Assembly: GCF_021043365.1 (NCBI RefSeq)
Contig: NZ_JAJNDU010000001.1
Location: 1,636,164 to 1,700,163 of the forward strand
Source: Sphingomonas sp. IC-11
GTDB taxonomy: Bacteria > Pseudomonadota > Alphaproteobacteria > Sphingomonadales > Sphingomonadaceae
Reading direction: 5' to 3'
Length of the DNA stretch: 64,000 nucleotides
Position numbers and translations under genes: made by a program. Of the stretch, positions 1 through 8,529 are shown piece by piece (the stretch's first letter is position 1; every line of letters starts with the position of its first letter). The notes below the pieces were generated by a model, which searched no databases, was not told where the DNA came from, and worked only from the letters and a program-made list of their open reading frames with translations.

Positions 1-328
1 AATCACGCACGGCAACGACGCGGGACGAGACCATGCTGTGGTATGCCCCCGATGACCAGAACAGGATCCGGCTGCCCCCTTCGGGTAGCGGTACCTTCAT
101 TCTCTCACGAAAGGTGCGATGATCTGGCAGGCGACTGACGCGGGGTGACCAGGATACATCGACAGCCGCCGCCAATTCAGAAGCGCCGGGACAATTCGCA
201 TAAGCACGTTCGGCTGCTGCAGGGTCGAGCGCGCCGGCCTGCGCTGCGCCACGGAGAGGGCGGCCGTTCTCCCCAGCGAAACAGCCGCCCAGCATCATCG
301 CGGCAAACGGGACAAGTCGCGAAAACAT
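1..328 (-). CDS. Putative lipoprotein, cut by the left window edge
   Basis: Reading the minus strand from the ATG at 328 gives an open frame of 109 codons with no stop before base 1, so only the N-terminal part is present. The protein starts with a short basic/hydrophobic stretch (MFSRLVPFAAMMLGGC) that ends in a lipobox-like LGGC, so it is predicted to be exported and lipid-modified at Cys16. The rest contains a few Cys and aromatic residues but nothing I recognise as a domain. There is no clear Shine-Dalgarno sequence before the ATG; an internal ATG pair ahead of LGGC would leave too short a signal, so 328 is the best start. Function unknown. Confidence 0.55.
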   Translation of the reverse strand, partial: MFSRLVPFAAMMLGGCFAGENGRPLRGAAQAGALDPAAAERAYANCPGASELAAAVDVSWSPRVSRLPDHRTFRERMKVPLPEGGSRILFWSSGAYHSMVSSRVVAVRD

Positions 329-372
329 GGCGTTTTTTAGCAGGCGATGTAATTACCTGCGACGGCGCGCTG

Positions 373-810
373 TTACCGCCGGACCAGGAACACTCCCGCC
401 ACCACCAACGCCAGACCCGCCAGCCGCGTCAGCGTCACCGGTTCCTGCTTCAATCCAAGCAGCCCGAAATGATCCAGCGCCACTGCCATCGTCAGTTGCG
501 CTGCCAGCGTAACGGTCAGCGTCACCGCCAGCCCGAGCCGCGGCGTGGCATAGGCCACCGCCGCCACGAACACGACGCCGTACAGCCCGCCGATCCACGC
601 CCAGGGCGGCGCCTGTCGCACGGCAGCGAGCGGTGTCCGGTCGAACAATGCCCAGATCGCAAGCAATAGCGTCAGCCCGCCCGTGAAGGAGATCAGCGAC
701 GCGAACCACACCGATCCCGTGGCGCGCGCCAGCATCGCATTGCTCGGCGATTGCACCGCCACGCACAGGCCGGCGGCGATGGCGAACAGGAACGGCAGCA
801 GCACCGGCAT
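373..810 (-). CDS. Small DMT-superfamily membrane protein (YdcZ/DUF606-like)
   Basis: This 145-residue protein is almost entirely hydrophobic, with about five predicted membrane segments. Typical features are an N-terminal helix starting MPVLLPFLFAIAAGLCVAVQ followed by a short N-A-rich turn, and a C-terminal LAGLALVVAGVFLVRR helix. The length and pattern match the half-size YdcZ/DUF606 branch of the drug/metabolite transporter superfamily, whose members are thought to work as dimers; substrate is not known. The ATG lies 12 bases after the recG stop on the same strand, so it is probably the last gene of a recG transcript. Family assignment is by pattern only. Confidence 0.8.
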   Translation of the reverse strand: MPVLLPFLFAIAAGLCVAVQSPSNAMLARATGSVWFASLISFTGGLTLLLAIWALFDRTPLAAVRQAPPWAWIGGLYGVVFVAAVAYATPRLGLAVTLTVTLAAQLTMAVALDHFGLLGLKQEPVTLTRLAGLALVVAGVFLVRR

Positions 811-822
811 GTCGCGGCGTTA

Positions 823-2877
823 TCAGCCGGACCGCAGCAGCGCCACGCCCGCGTCTCGTTCGAACAGATACAGCGCCACCCGCGCCGCCTGCCCGCGCGC
901 GCCGGAGAGCCCGCCGTCACGATCGATCAGCAGCCGCGCGTCATCATAGGCGATCGGCAGCAGCTCATTGAGCAGCTCGGGCGTCGCAAGCCGGAACGCC
1001 GCCTCGCCCGATTGCCGCGTGCCGAGCAACTCGCCGCCGCCGCGCAGCCGCAGATCCTCCTCCGCGATCATGAAGCCGTCATTCGTTTCGCGCATCAGCG
1101 CCAGCCGCGCGCGCGACGTCTCGCTCAGCGCATTGCCGCGCAGCAGCAGGCAGCGCGATTGCCCGCCGCCGCGCCCCACCCGCCCGCGCAGCTGGTGGAG
1201 CTGCGCCAAGCCGAAGCGATCGGCATGTTCGATCACGATCAGCGTCGCATTGGGCACGTTCACGCCCACCTCGATCACCGTGGTCGCCACCAGCACGCCA
1301 AGCTCGCCGCCGGCGAACCGCGCCATCACTGCGTCCTTTTCCGCCGGCCGCATCTTGCCATGCACCAGCCCGACGCGATCGCCGAAGCGCCCCGCCAGCG
1401 ACGCCGCGCGCGCTTCTGCGGCGGCAAGGTCGCTCTTCTCGCTTTCCTCCACCAGCGGGCAGACCCAATAGGCCTGCTTGCCCTCCGCCAGATGCCGACC
1501 GAGCGCATTGACCACCTCGTCCAGCCGCTCCTCGCTGATGACGCGGGTCTCCACCGGCTCGCGCCCGGGTGGCATCTCGTCCAGACGGCTCTGGTCCATC
1601 TCGCCATGCTGCGCGAGCACGAGCGTGCGCGGGATCGGCGTCGCGGTCATCGCCAAGAGGTGCGGCGTCGTCTTGCCCTTGGCGGACAGCGCCAGCCGCT
1701 CGGCCACGCCGAAGCGGTGCTGCTCGTCCACCACCACCAGCCCCAGGTCGCGGTAGTTCACCGCATCCTGGAAGATCGCGTGCGTGCCGATCAATATGTC
1801 GATCGACCCGTCCGCCAGCCCCATCAGCACGCCCTCGCGCGCGCGGCCCTTGTCGCGCCCCGTCAGCACCGCGATGTTCACCGGCAGCCCGGCGAGCGTC
1901 TCGCGCAGCGTGTCGTAATGCTGCCGCGCCAGGATCTCGGTCGGTGCCAGCAGCGCACCTTGCGCCCCCGCCTCCACCGCGATCAGCAGCGCAAGCGCGG
2001 CGACCAGGGTCTTGCCCGATCCCACGTCGCCCTGCAGCAGCCGAAGCATCGGCGCATCCTGCGCCAGGTCGCCCTCGATCTCGCGCGCCGTCCGGGCCTG
2101 CGCCCCAGTCAGCGCGTAGGGCAGGCGCAGCATGTCGCGCAGCCGCCCGTCGCCCTTCAGCGCGCGGCCGCGCCGCCGCCGCGTATCCTGCCGCACCAGC
2201 GACAGCGCCAGCTGGTTGGCGAATATCTCGTCATAGGCGATGCGCGCCCGCGCCACCGCGTCGGCCGGATCGGCATGGACGCGCGCCAGCGCTTCCTTCC
2301 ATCCCGGCCAGTCACGCTGCGCCAGCAGCCCGGGCTCGATCCATTCGCCAAGCTCCGGCGCCCGCGCGATCGCCTGATTGACCAGTCCGCCGACGCGGCG
2401 CGACGTGATCCCTTCCGACAAGGGATAGACCGCCTCGCGCTCGCGGAAGCTGTCGTCGCCATCCACGATCTCGGGGTGGATGATCTGCAAGTCCTGGCCG
2501 TACGTCTCCAGCTTGCCCGACACGCGCACCGGCTCGCCCACGGTGTAGAGCTTGCGCACCATCCCGCTCGATCGCCCGAAATAGACGAGGCTGACGATGT
2601 TGCCGTAGCCGTCCGCCGCCTGCACCCGCGTCGGGCCGCGGGGGGAGGAGGAGACGCGGATGTCGCGCACCGTCAGCGTGACCGCGATCGTGCGTCCCGC
2701 ATCCTGCGCCATCAGCTCGTCGCGCGGCAGGCGATCGATCCAGCCGCTCGGCAGATGGAACAGCACGTCCACCACCCGCGCCAGCCCCAGCCGGTCAAGC
2801 GGCTTGGCCAGCCCCGCCCCGACGCCCTTTAGCGCGGTGACTTCGGCGAACAGTGGATTGAGGATATCGGGTCGCAT
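823..2877 (-). CDS. recG: ATP-dependent DNA helicase RecG
   Basis: RecG reverses stalled replication forks and branch-migrates Holliday junctions. The protein (684 residues from the ATG at 2877) has the N-terminal wedge/OB region, then a superfamily 2 helicase core with Walker A GDVGSGKT at about residues 283-290, DEQH at about 384-387, and the QLRGRVGRG motif VI followed by the TRG region in the C-terminal part. Length fits bacterial RecG. A GTG at 2895 is in frame, but the ATG at 2877 is preceded by an AAGAGA-like ribosome site and gives the usual sphingomonad N-terminus (MRPDILNPLFAEVTALKGVG). It is divergent from sdhE and followed closely by the DMT-type gene. Confidence 0.96.
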   Translation of the reverse strand: MRPDILNPLFAEVTALKGVGAGLAKPLDRLGLARVVDVLFHLPSGWIDRLPRDELMAQDAGRTIAVTLTVRDIRVSSSPRGPTRVQAADGYGNIVSLVYFGRSSGMVRKLYTVGEPVRVSGKLETYGQDLQIIHPEIVDGDDSFREREAVYPLSEGITSRRVGGLVNQAIARAPELGEWIEPGLLAQRDWPGWKEALARVHADPADAVARARIAYDEIFANQLALSLVRQDTRRRRGRALKGDGRLRDMLRLPYALTGAQARTAREIEGDLAQDAPMLRLLQGDVGSGKTLVAALALLIAVEAGAQGALLAPTEILARQHYDTLRETLAGLPVNIAVLTGRDKGRAREGVLMGLADGSIDILIGTHAIFQDAVNYRDLGLVVVDEQHRFGVAERLALSAKGKTTPHLLAMTATPIPRTLVLAQHGEMDQSRLDEMPPGREPVETRVISEERLDEVVNALGRHLAEGKQAYWVCPLVEESEKSDLAAAEARAASLAGRFGDRVGLVHGKMRPAEKDAVMARFAGGELGVLVATTVIEVGVNVPNATLIVIEHADRFGLAQLHQLRGRVGRGGGQSRCLLLRGNALSETSRARLALMRETNDGFMIAEEDLRLRGGGELLGTRQSGEAAFRLATPELLNELLPIAYDDARLLIDRDGGLSGARGQAARVALYLFERDAGVALLRSG

Positions 2878-2991
2878 GACTATCTCTTGCGCCACGCCTA
2901 GCCGTTCGCATCGATCCTGTCAGGCGAGCGGGTGAATAATCGTAGCCGACCGTGCGAAACCACGGCCGGCCAAGTGTCGTTGGAGCCCCTG

Positions 2992-3276
2992 ATGGATCAA
3001 GAAACTCGTTTGCGGCGCACCCGCTTCCGCGCCTGGCACCGGGGCACGCGCGAGGCCGATTTCATGATCGGCGGCTTCTTCGATGCGCATCACGCCAGCT
3101 GGTCCGAAGAACAGCTGCAATGGTTCGAACGCCTGCTGGAGGAGCAGGACGTGGACATCATGGGCTGGGCGATCGGCTCCATCCCCTGCCCGCCCGAATG
3201 GGAAGGCGAGATGATGCAGACGATGCGCCGCGTCGATTTCGCGCTCGCCACCCCGGGCAGCCAGCCCGGCGCCTGA
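2992..3276 (+). CDS. sdhE: FAD assembly factor SdhE (YgfY/SDHAF2 family)
   Basis: SdhE helps to attach FAD covalently to the flavoprotein subunit of succinate dehydrogenase. The 94-residue product carries the family signature RGTREADFMIGGFF near residues 17-30, including the RGxxE motif that contacts the flavoprotein, and the aromatic WSEEQLQWFERLLEEQD stretch. Longer frames upstream exist, but the ATG at 2992 has a GGAG ribosome site about seven bases ahead and gives the normal family length. It is divergent from recG and upstream of mfd, an arrangement I believe is common in alphaproteobacteria. Confidence 0.93.
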   Translation: MDQETRLRRTRFRAWHRGTREADFMIGGFFDAHHASWSEEQLQWFERLLEEQDVDIMGWAIGSIPCPPEWEGEMMQTMRRVDFALATPGSQPGA

Positions 3277-3319
3277 CCAAGCCCCTACCTGCCGCCGCCC
3301 GATACGAACGGACCCGCCT

Positions 3320-6300
3320 TTGCCCGATCTGAAGACGATTCTCTCCGCCAAGACGCCGCTCACCCTCTCGGGCGTGCCGACCGGCTTCCTGCCCAGCCTG
3401 CTCGCCGATCTCGCCCGCGCGGCGACGACGCGGGCGGTGTTCATCGCGCCGGACGAAGCGGCGATGCGCGCGATCGCGGGCACCGCTCGCTTCTTCGCGC
3501 CGGAGATCGAGATCGTCGAATATCCCGCGTGGGACTGCCTGCCCTATGACCGGGCCTCGCCCTCCCTGCGCGTCATGGCGGAGCGGATCGGCGCGCTGCA
3601 CAAGCTGCAGGCGACCCCCAAGACGCCGCAGCTCGTCCTCACCACCGTCAACGCCGCCACGCAGCGCACGCTCACCCCGTTCCGCATCCGCCAGCTGGTC
3701 GCGAACCTGAAACCGGGTGAGCGGATCGCACGCGACAAGCTCGCCGCGCTGCTCTCCGCCAACGGCTATGTGCGCACCGATACGGTGCACGACGCCGGCG
3801 AATATGCCGTGCGCGGCGGCCTGGTCGATCTCTTCCCCTCGGGCGAGACGCAGGCGCTTCGGCTCGACTTCTTCGGCGACGAGATCGAGAGCGTCCGCAC
3901 CTTCGACCCTGCCGATCAGCGTACCACCGGCAAGATCCCCGGCTTCACCCTCCTCCCCGCCTCCGAGGCGCTGCTGGACGAGGAAAGCATCAAGCGCTTC
4001 CGCAGCCGCTATCGCGAAACGTTTGGCGCCACCGCGACGGGTGACCCGCTCTACCAGGCGGTCAGCGAAGGCCGCCGCCTGGCCGGCATGGAACATTGGC
4101 TGCCGCTGTTCGAGGAGCGGCTCGAGACGCTGTTCGACCATATCGGCGAGGATGCGCTGGTCGTGCGCGACGGCGGCGTGAAGGCCGCGGGCGAGGCGCG
4201 GTTCGAGGCGGTGGCCGATTATTACGAGAACCGCAAGCGCGCCGAGGCAGCGCAGCCCGGCAGCTACCGCGCGCTTCCCGCCAAGACGCTCTACATGCCG
4301 CCCAAGGAATGGGAGGACGCGCTCGCCGCCGCGACGGCGCATGTCACCACGCCGTTCCACGAGCCCGAATCCGCCACCGTGGTCGACTTCGACGTCGACG
4401 GCCCGCGCGATTTCGCGCCCGAGCGCGCCGCCCATGCCAATGTCTATGAGGCGGTGGTCGATCACCTGAAGGCGCTACGCAAGGAAGGCCGCACGCCCGT
4501 CCTCGCGAGCTACTCGACCGGCGCACGCGATCGGCTCGGCAATCTTCTCAAGGACCATGGCCTCACCGGTGCGAAGGCGGTTGAAACATGGCAGGAGGCG
4601 CAGGGCGTCGGCGAGACGCAGACCGCGCTCATCGTCCTGCCGCTCGACCACGGCTTCACCGCGCCCAAGGTCGCGGTCCTCACCGAACAGGACATGCTGG
4701 GCGACCGGCTGATCCGCCGCGCCAAGCGCCGCAAGTCCGCCGACGCCTTCCTGGCCGAGCTCGCCACGCTCTCGCCCGGCGATCTCGTCGTCCACACCGA
4801 TCACGGGATCGGCCGCTACGTCGGCCTGACCCAGGTTCCCGTCGCCAAGGCGCCGCACGATTGCGTGCAGCTCGAATATGCCGGCGGCGACAAGCTCTAC
4901 GTGCCGGTCGAGAACCTCGAGGTCCTCTCGCGCTACGGCGCCGGCGAGGAAGGCGCGACGCTGGACCGGCTCGGCGGCGAGGCATGGCAGCGCCGCAAGT
5001 CGAAGATGAAGGAGCGCATCCGCGAAATCGCGGGTGATCTCATCGCCACCGCCGCCCTGCGCGCGCTGCGCCAGGGCGAGGTCGCCGCGCCCGACGCCAG
5101 CGGCTATCCCAGCTTCGTCGATCGCTTCCCCTATCAGGAGACCGACGATCAGGATCGCGCGATCGAGGAAACGCTCGCCGATCTCTCCGCCGGCAAGCCG
5201 ATGGACCGGCTCATCGTCGGCGACGTCGGCTTCGGCAAGACCGAGGTAGCCCTTCGCGCCGCCTTCGTCGCGGCGATGGCCGGCATGCAGGTCGCGGTCG
5301 TCTGCCCGACGACGCTGCTCGCGCGCCAGCACCACCTCAACTTCACCCAGCGCTTCGAAGGCTATCCGATCGAGATCGGCCGCCTCTCCCGCCTCGTCCC
5401 CGCGGCGGAGGCGAAGCGCGTCAAGGAAGGCCTCGCCAGCGGCACGATCGACGTGGTCGTCGGCACCCACGCGCTCCTCGCCAAGAACGTCGATTTCAAG
5501 CGCCTCGGCCTCGTCATCGTCGACGAGGAGCAGCGCTTCGGCGTCACCCACAAGGAACGGCTGAAGGCGCTGAAGGCGGACGTCCACGTCCTCACCCTCA
5601 CCGCCACGCCCATCCCCCGCACGCTGCAGATGGCGATGAGCGGCCTGCGCGAGCTCTCCGTCATCCAGACGCCGCCGGTCGATCGCCTCGCGGTGCGCAC
5701 CTATGTCATGCCGTGGGATCCGGTCGTCCTGCGCGAGGCGCTGCTGCGCGAACATTACCGCGGCGGCCAGAGCTTCCTCGTCACCCCGCGCATCGCCGAT
5801 CTGCCCGACATCGAGGAATTCCTGCGCAAGGAAGTGCCCGAGGTCCGCTACGTCATTGCCCACGGCCAGATGGCGCCGACCGAGGTGGAGGAGCGCATGT
5901 CCGCCTTCGTCGAGAAGAAGTTCGAGGTGCTCATCTCCACCTCGATCATCGAAAGCGGCATCGACATCCCGTCCGCCAACACGCTGATCGTCAACCGCGC
6001 CGATCGCTTCGGCCTGGCGCAGCTATACCAGCTGCGCGGCCGCGTCGGCCGGTCGAAGACGCGCGCCTACGCCTATATGGTCACGCCCCCCGAACGGCAG
6101 ATGACGGATGCGGCGGAAAAGCGCCTGAAGGTCCTCTCCGATCTCGACAGCCTCGGCGCCGGCTTCCAGCTCGCCAGCCACGATCTCGACATCCGCGGCG
6201 CCGGCAACCTGCTGGGGGACGAACAGTCCGGCCACATCAAGGAAGTCGGCTACGAGCTCTACCAGTCGATGCTGGAGGAAGCGATCATGGACGCGCGCGC

Positions 6301-6775
6301 CGGCGGCCTCGCCAGCCGCCCGCGCGACTTCTCGCCGCAGATCACCGTCGATGCGCCGATCCTCATCCCGGAGGATTACGTGCCCGATCTCGATCTGCGC
6401 ATGGGCCTGTACCGCCGCCTCAACGATCTCGATACGAAGCCCGACCTAGACGCTTTCGCCGCCGAGATGATCGACCGCTTCGGCCCCCTGCCGGAGGCGA
6501 CCGACAATCTCGTCAAGGTGATCGAGATCAAGCTGAACGCCAAGAAGGCCTGCGTCGCGAAGATGGACGTCGGCCCCAAGGGCGCGCTCGTCAGCTTCCA
6601 CGACGATACGCCGCCCAACGTCCCCGCCCTCCTCGCCTATGTCGAAAAGCTCGGCCCGATCGCGAAGCTGCGCCCGGATTCGAAGCTAGCCCTGACACGC
6701 AACTGGGCGGACCCCGCCGCGCGGCTGCATGGTGCGCTGCAATTGTCGAAGGGGCTGGCGAAGGCGGCGGGGTGA
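3320..6775 (+). CDS. mfd: Transcription-repair coupling factor Mfd
   Basis: Mfd displaces RNA polymerase stalled at DNA lesions and recruits UvrA. The 1151-residue protein has the expected order: UvrB-homology N-terminal modules, a CarD-like RNA polymerase interaction domain around residues 490-560 (GDLVVHTDHGIGRYVGL), a helicase core with Walker A GDVGFGKT at 634-641 and DEEQ at 735-738, the QLRGRVGRS motif, and the C-terminal TRCF domain that regulates UvrA binding. The start is TTG at 3320; no in-frame ATG gives a better N-terminus. It lies 43 bases after sdhE and could be co-transcribed. Downstream is the foreign-looking kinase cassette on the opposite strand. Confidence 0.97.
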   Translation: MPDLKTILSAKTPLTLSGVPTGFLPSLLADLARAATTRAVFIAPDEAAMRAIAGTARFFAPEIEIVEYPAWDCLPYDRASPSLRVMAERIGALHKLQATPKTPQLVLTTVNAATQRTLTPFRIRQLVANLKPGERIARDKLAALLSANGYVRTDTVHDAGEYAVRGGLVDLFPSGETQALRLDFFGDEIESVRTFDPADQRTTGKIPGFTLLPASEALLDEESIKRFRSRYRETFGATATGDPLYQAVSEGRRLAGMEHWLPLFEERLETLFDHIGEDALVVRDGGVKAAGEARFEAVADYYENRKRAEAAQPGSYRALPAKTLYMPPKEWEDALAAATAHVTTPFHEPESATVVDFDVDGPRDFAPERAAHANVYEAVVDHLKALRKEGRTPVLASYSTGARDRLGNLLKDHGLTGAKAVETWQEAQGVGETQTALIVLPLDHGFTAPKVAVLTEQDMLGDRLIRRAKRRKSADAFLAELATLSPGDLVVHTDHGIGRYVGLTQVPVAKAPHDCVQLEYAGGDKLYVPVENLEVLSRYGAGEEGATLDRLGGEAWQRRKSKMKERIREIAGDLIATAALRALRQGEVAAPDASGYPSFVDRFPYQETDDQDRAIEETLADLSAGKPMDRLIVGDVGFGKTEVALRAAFVAAMAGMQVAVVCPTTLLARQHHLNFTQRFEGYPIEIGRLSRLVPAAEAKRVKEGLASGTIDVVVGTHALLAKNVDFKRLGLVIVDEEQRFGVTHKERLKALKADVHVLTLTATPIPRTLQMAMSGLRELSVIQTPPVDRLAVRTYVMPWDPVVLREALLREHYRGGQSFLVTPRIADLPDIEEFLRKEVPEVRYVIAHGQMAPTEVEERMSAFVEKKFEVLISTSIIESGIDIPSANTLIVNRADRFGLAQLYQLRGRVGRSKTRAYAYMVTPPERQMTDAAEKRLKVLSDLDSLGAGFQLASHDLDIRGAGNLLGDEQSGHIKEVGYELYQSMLEEAIMDARAGGLASRPRDFSPQITVDAPILIPEDYVPDLDLRMGLYRRLNDLDTKPDLDAFAAEMIDRFGPLPEATDNLVKVIEIKLNAKKACVAKMDVGPKGALVSFHDDTPPNVPALLAYVEKLGPIAKLRPDSKLALTRNWADPAARLHGALQLSKGLAKAAG

Positions 6776-6861
6776 CGGCCGTTACTAACTGCATCATGCG
6801 AAAGTCGACGCCGATCGAAGTCAGTAGTGACAAAGGGTAAGATGCGACAAGCCGTCTTTAC

Positions 6862-7950
6862 TTAGAGTTTCTCTGCTTCCTTGACAGCCTCACGCAGCGT
6901 GGTGGGCTTGACAGCATGAACCTTCCTCCACCCCACGCCGTGATTGACCATCTTTTCTATGGTGTACTTTCCAGGTCCACCTACAATCCTGAATTTTGCA
7001 TTTCTTCGATGAAGCACTGCGGTTGGCTCGCAACGCCAGTCCGGCAAAGAAGCCCGCATGTTATTTAGCACGCCAATAAGCGCTGATGCGCTTTCATATC
7101 TCTTCTCATATGAAATATTGCAGCAGACCCGAATGACCTTTTTCAGATCGTCCGGACACCACTCCGGCAGACTGTCGTAAGCTAGCAGCTTACCCTTGAG
7201 TATCAGTCTCTCTTCAAAGCACTTCGATGCATATATCTCATTATCGGGGTGCGGCAACTTGCTGTAGCAAGCTCTCTCCTGTCCGTTCAGCCAATCCATA
7301 AGATCGTATGGGAGGGCGCCCCCAAGGATTTGGTACAGCAGAATTCCGAGTTGGTATATATCACTTTGCTCGTAGGCGCGATTAGCAACGATTTCTTCTG
7401 GGGTCCGGTAAAGAAGCGAATGACGCGACCTAGTCTCTGCGAAACCGCCAGCACCCTTCTTCACGACCGAGCCGAAATCTCCTATTACTAGGCGATCCGG
7501 ATCTTGTTGAAATACATTGGAAGGCTTCAGATCACGATGAACGAAGCCTTTACCGTGTATGTAACTTACCCCGCTGGCTACCTGCAGGAGCATATCGACA
7601 GCCCGCCGCACGCCGACACTTCCAGTTGCGAGCACATCGTCCAAGTCCCCGCTCTCACAAAAGGGAGTTATGAAGTAGGCATCGTCATCATCAATCGGAG
7701 CAGCATCGTGAATGTCAAGAATGTTTGGAGAGGCCAATTCAGCAAGAATGCGCGGCTCGGCATGCACTCCGTCCCCCCAATAATAGAATTTCACAACTAT
7801 TCTTCTGTTTAGCTGTCTGTTCGTCCCAATTACGACGTATCCGTTACCTCCTTTTTCAATAACCCGCTCGAATTCTATTTTTTGTGACAAGCTCTCGACC
7901 ACTCTCGAAATCTTGTCTGGCAGGATCTTAAATCCTATAGGCATGCCCAT
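6862..7950 (-). CDS. Eukaryote-like Ser/Thr protein kinase, cassette gene 2
   Basis: The 362-residue protein is a soluble Hanks-type kinase without a membrane segment. It shows a glycine loop (EKGGNGYVVIG, 32-42), the ATP-binding Lys54 (VVKFY), a likely alpha-C Glu65, the catalytic HRDLKPSN (138-145, Asp140), the DFG at 158-160 and a TPEE in place of APE at the end of the activation segment. All catalytic residues look intact. About 120 residues follow the kinase fold and match nothing I know. Its ATG directly abuts the TAG stop of the DUF3010 gene (TAGATG), so the two are very probably translated in a coupled way. Base composition is clearly AT-richer and codon use more mixed than in flanking mfd and tspO-like genes, suggesting recent transfer. 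An in-frame ATG at 7944 is an alternative start. Substrate unknown; a phage-defence or stress-signalling role is inference. Confidence 0.9.
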   Translation of the reverse strand: MGMPIGFKILPDKISRVVESLSQKIEFERVIEKGGNGYVVIGTNRQLNRRIVVKFYYWGDGVHAEPRILAELASPNILDIHDAAPIDDDDAYFITPFCESGDLDDVLATGSVGVRRAVDMLLQVASGVSYIHGKGFVHRDLKPSNVFQQDPDRLVIGDFGSVVKKGAGGFAETRSRHSLLYRTPEEIVANRAYEQSDIYQLGILLYQILGGALPYDLMDWLNGQERACYSKLPHPDNEIYASKCFEERLILKGKLLAYDSLPEWCPDDLKKVIRVCCNISYEKRYESASALIGVLNNMRASLPDWRCEPTAVLHRRNAKFRIVGGPGKYTIEKMVNHGVGWRKVHAVKPTTLREAVKEAEKL

Positions 7951-8364
7951 CTATTTACCTGAAATCCGCCAAGCGGCCGCACGAAAGGCCTCTTCTTGAT
8001 ATTTCGCCAAACTGGACGGAACGCCACCTTCATTTGTCTTCGAAAATTTTAAAAGGGTCTGGGGGCTTACAAATTCTACGGACGTTCCTGAAAGCTGAAA
8101 TAAAGTCTCGATCTTGAACGTCACGCCGCTAGCTGCCATCTGCCCAGAGGATTGTCGTGATTTAATAACGAACTCTTCGACGTTATGCTTCAATGCGAAG
8201 GCCTCGATGGCTGCTTTCAGCGTAACCAGCGCTCCGGTGTCGCGGTCGTCGTTGAGCTCAAGCTTCTTTGTAGTGCTTTTAACGTGAACATTCACATCGT
8301 CGTCGCGTGAAACGAGCACTAAGTTGGCCGTCTTCGATTTAATGTCCACCCCACATATCACCAC
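7951..8364 (-). CDS. DUF3010-family protein, cassette gene 1
   Basis: This 137-residue protein begins MVICGVDIKSKTANLVLVSR and matches my memory of the DUF3010 family, which has no established function. The layout resembles a small RNase H/RuvC-like fold: Asp7 at the end of the first strand, Glu86 in a central FKIETLFQ segment, a TLLKF motif, and an acidic helix YQEEAFRAAAW near 122-132 that recalls the C-terminal DAADAL helix of RuvC. The fold is my inference. The start is GTG at 8364 (a second GTG follows directly), chosen because a strong GGGGAGAGG ribosome site sits 6-15 bases upstream; the nearby ATG at 8369 is out of frame and closes after three codons. AT-richer than the flanks; the kinase gene starts at the next base after its stop. 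Confidence 0.8.
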   Translation of the reverse strand: MVICGVDIKSKTANLVLVSRDDDVNVHVKSTTKKLELNDDRDTGALVTLKAAIEAFALKHNVEEFVIKSRQSSGQMAASGVTFKIETLFQLSGTSVEFVSPQTLLKFSKTNEGGVPSSLAKYQEEAFRAAAWRISGK

Positions 8365-8529
8365 AGCATGCCTCTCCCCTGCGACCGATGATAACTGTCG
8401 GATTATTGTTTTTCTTAGCGGCGTCCACGGCTCTCGCGCAACAACAACGGACAGAACAACGTCGGATCTTCACCTCGGACCGCACGCTTCCTGCTTCTTG
8501 CTGAAAGCGCCAGTGGATTGGCTCTTCCC

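Noticed and set aside
751..2832. A 693-codon plus-strand open frame antisense to recG
   Set aside because: It mirrors recG in a GC-rich genome. Its translation is His/Arg/Gln-rich without any domain, while recG has all helicase motifs.
4475..5863. Long minus-strand frame (462 codons) antisense to mfd
   Set aside because: Composition is Asp/Glu/Leu/Arg-rich shadow coding of the opposite strand; mfd is unmistakable on the plus strand.
7249..7812. Plus-strand frames inside the kinase gene
   Set aside because: They are antisense shadows; the kinase motifs on the minus strand are complete.
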